Shown here piece after piece: positions 62,367 to 64,000 of a stretch of DNA of 64,000 bases. The translations under genes were made by a program, and so were the position numbers. Source of the DNA: Melanocharis versteri (lineage: Eukaryota > Chordata > Aves > Passeriformes > Melanocharitidae); contig VZTG01001729.1 of assembly GCA_013397845.1 (NCBI GenBank), forward strand, positions 1-64,000, written 5' to 3'. The notes beneath the pieces were generated by a model that was not told the DNA's origin, did not search any database, and saw nothing but the letters and a program-made list of their open reading frames with translations. Every line of letters begins with the position of its first letter. Position 1 is the first letter of the stretch.

Positions 62367-63794
62367 CTCTGTGTAAACAACCACAATACTGCAGGGAAAC
62401 ATTCCTTTTTTAAAGGCAGGTGGTAAATGGTGGCAAGGGCTCTAGGAAAATTCTTCAGTCCTCCTCAGTCATCCAGATGGAATAAGCCTGGAAAGCAGGA
62501 AGCTTTTCTTTCCTTTAAAGCCAGGCTCTGCGTGACCTCAGTCATGTCCTTTTGCCTTCTGGACCTCTTTCTCCACCCAGTGATTCAGGAATGGTTGTTC
62601 AGACAAAGGTCCCAATGTGCTTTCAGAAATACCACATCAAATGTTCAAATCATTAAAAAAAAAAAGCTCCTGTGCTGCTTGTCAGAGATCTAACCAGTCC
62701 ACACTGTGGTTCCCTTCTGGTCGGTTAATCTGTTTTTTCTTCCCATTAAAAAAGGAAAATGCATTCGCCCATGTGTCTAATGCAGCACCATTGTTGGGAA
62801 TTGGGAGCCCTGATGTTCTCCAGCTGTGACATTTTGCTCTCATGGCATGGATTTCATTCTTAGTTTCGTTTATCTTTGAGTCCTTGTGTCAGCTTTATTC
62901 CTCATGTTACTCCATAAGCCTGTCCTGTTATTTATATTATCGGGTGATCAACTGCTGCTCTGTACCATGCTGATACACAAAGGTTTTTTTGTTTTGAAAG
63001 AGTGGGCTGGCCTGTCCTGAAATCCACACAATGAGGAATATCCAGAAATAATGATGGCCCTTGCCCTGGCTCAAAATGAAATTCTGTAAAATACCCAATA
63101 CTGGGTTTATTACATAGATCAAGACCTTGGCATTTCCATCAAACCTTAACCTGAAGTGAGAGAAGGTTGTGCCATTCTGCCAAGGATCCACTTCCAAGAT
63201 TGTGTAGAAATCTGATCTACAAAGGCTGCAGATCTTTTCTTTAAGGATAATTTTCTTTGTTAAAAAAGAGATAGAATGTGTCCCAGCATTGCAGGGGGTG
63301 AAGAAATGAGACCACAAGGATGAAATAAAGGTGGTGACACGTTAGTCTGAGGATTGGGCCAGAGGTCAGGATGGGGAGGTCTCCTTGTTTATGGAACAGT
63401 GGAATTCCCATTACTACAAACATTTTAAATCAAACTGCATAAGGTATTAAAGCAAGCAGGATTAGAAAAACCTCAGAGGGCAGAGAACTGACCCAGTTCA
63501 TGCCTTTCCTTTGAAATGCTCATAATTAGCTTTTCCCTTTGCCCTATTATCCTTCATTTTATTATTTTGAACCATCACAGCTATATTCTTCTCACTCTTT
63601 CCTGTCAACACAAACTCTACTAAAAACTTCACTTTAAAAAGAATTAAACAATAAAAATTATAATTAAAAAAATCCACGTTATCTACCTGTGCTGCCCTCA
63701 CTTGCTTTCTCTGCTTCAGCAGGTAGAAAACCACCAAGCTCAAACTGACAGTCAAGATGTTTTCAGCTTTTATGAATTACATCTTTAATTTCAG
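62367..63794. other. No gene seen
   Basis: AT-rich non-coding DNA with an 11-base A run at 62655-62665. The minus frame 62937-63317 (126 codons) is hydrophobic/aromatic-rich by AT bias and has no domain. A stretch near 62520-62580 faintly resembles antisense MIR but is not called. Confidence 0.45.
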
Positions 63795-63905
63795 CTGCAT
63801 CTGGGTTCAAAGAAACATCAGATTCCCATCTGTATTTAATATCTCAGCTTCAAACAAGAGCTCTGGGTTAAGGTGAGTAGATCTCTGCTCTGTCTTTTTT
63901 TGCAG

Positions 63906-64000
63906 GTATTTCTCAGGGCATCAAAGTTTCATTTGAAGAGTTACCTCGGAGTCAAGAAATATATTGCTTATGGATCTCCAGGGAAAATGACACAAGTGAA
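63906..64000 (+). CDS. Possible partial exon running off the window
   Basis: A strong acceptor-like sequence (ctctgtctttttttgcag, ending at 63905) is followed by 95 bases to the window end. Two of the three frames are open across all 31 codons. One contains KSYLGVKKYIAYGSPGKMTQ, the other GIKVSFEELPRSQEIYCLWI; the third stops at a TGA. I recognise neither product. An AAG/GTGAGT donor-like word at 63870-63878 lies too close upstream (33 bases) to bound a real intron with this acceptor. The bases before it could be a separate 78-base exon (63795-63872, acceptor tttaatttcag), open in one frame. If real, the window ends inside a multi-exon gene read left to right. Confidence 0.25.

Noticed and set aside
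62510..62590. Faint antisense MIR resemblance
   Set aside because: Only short words agree, with large gaps; below what can be claimed by eye.
1..64000. Bacterial-type systems (CRISPR, defence islands, operons, phage)
   Set aside because: No evenly spaced repeats, no ribosome-binding-site-led gene strings and no long frames; the transposons are vertebrate CR1 and MIR.

Overview
This window looks like non-coding nuclear DNA from a bird. Several truncated CR1 LINE 3' ends with avian-type sequence lie on both strands (near 3503-3732, 14599-14740, 24984-25076, 32066-32175 and 46582-46683, plus a stub at the left edge). Two older SINE pieces resemble MIR (28153-28296 and 49133-49220). There are no Alu or L1 sequences and no dense bacterial-style gene packing. 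Base composition is moderate and CpG is mostly depleted. A single N at 29287 marks a draft assembly join.

I find no confident protein-coding gene, tRNA, rRNA, CRISPR array or bacterial-type system. The open frames present are short, overlap one another on both strands and show no domain I recognise. Two places deserve a coding check. One is a strong splice-acceptor-like junction at 63905/63906, followed by 95 bases open in two frames to the window edge. The other is a 190-codon frame on the minus strand at 61301-61873.

Layout: 1-3.5 kb holds a CR1 stub, an AT-rich block that resembles a conserved regulatory element, overlapping palindromes and a possible RNA terminal exon. 3.5-5 kb holds a CR1 and a three-copy 65-bp minisatellite. 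5-10 kb is AT-rich, with regulatory-looking blocks and two long perfect palindromes. 10-25 kb is mostly featureless, with one CR1 3' end, a hairpin, a FOX-plus-octamer cluster and a short tandem repeat. 25-28 kb has two CpG-retaining blocks. 28-33 kb has a MIR, a duplication around the N and a CR1. 36-38 kb is the most structured part: a pair of 30-bp repeats, an AT-rich TAAT-type block, a CpG-rich pocket of about 63% G+C and an ancient LINE-like tail. 38-57 kb is sparse, with a CR1, a MIR, one AT palindrome and two regulatory-looking blocks. 57.8-58.3 kb is a dense TAATTA block. 58.3-64 kb is quiet until the two coding candidates.

The simplest reading is an intron or intergenic desert beside a gene with complex regulation, perhaps with an exon starting at the right edge. 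The regulatory calls rest on composition, retained CpG and motif clustering only. Sequence conservation could not be tested here.
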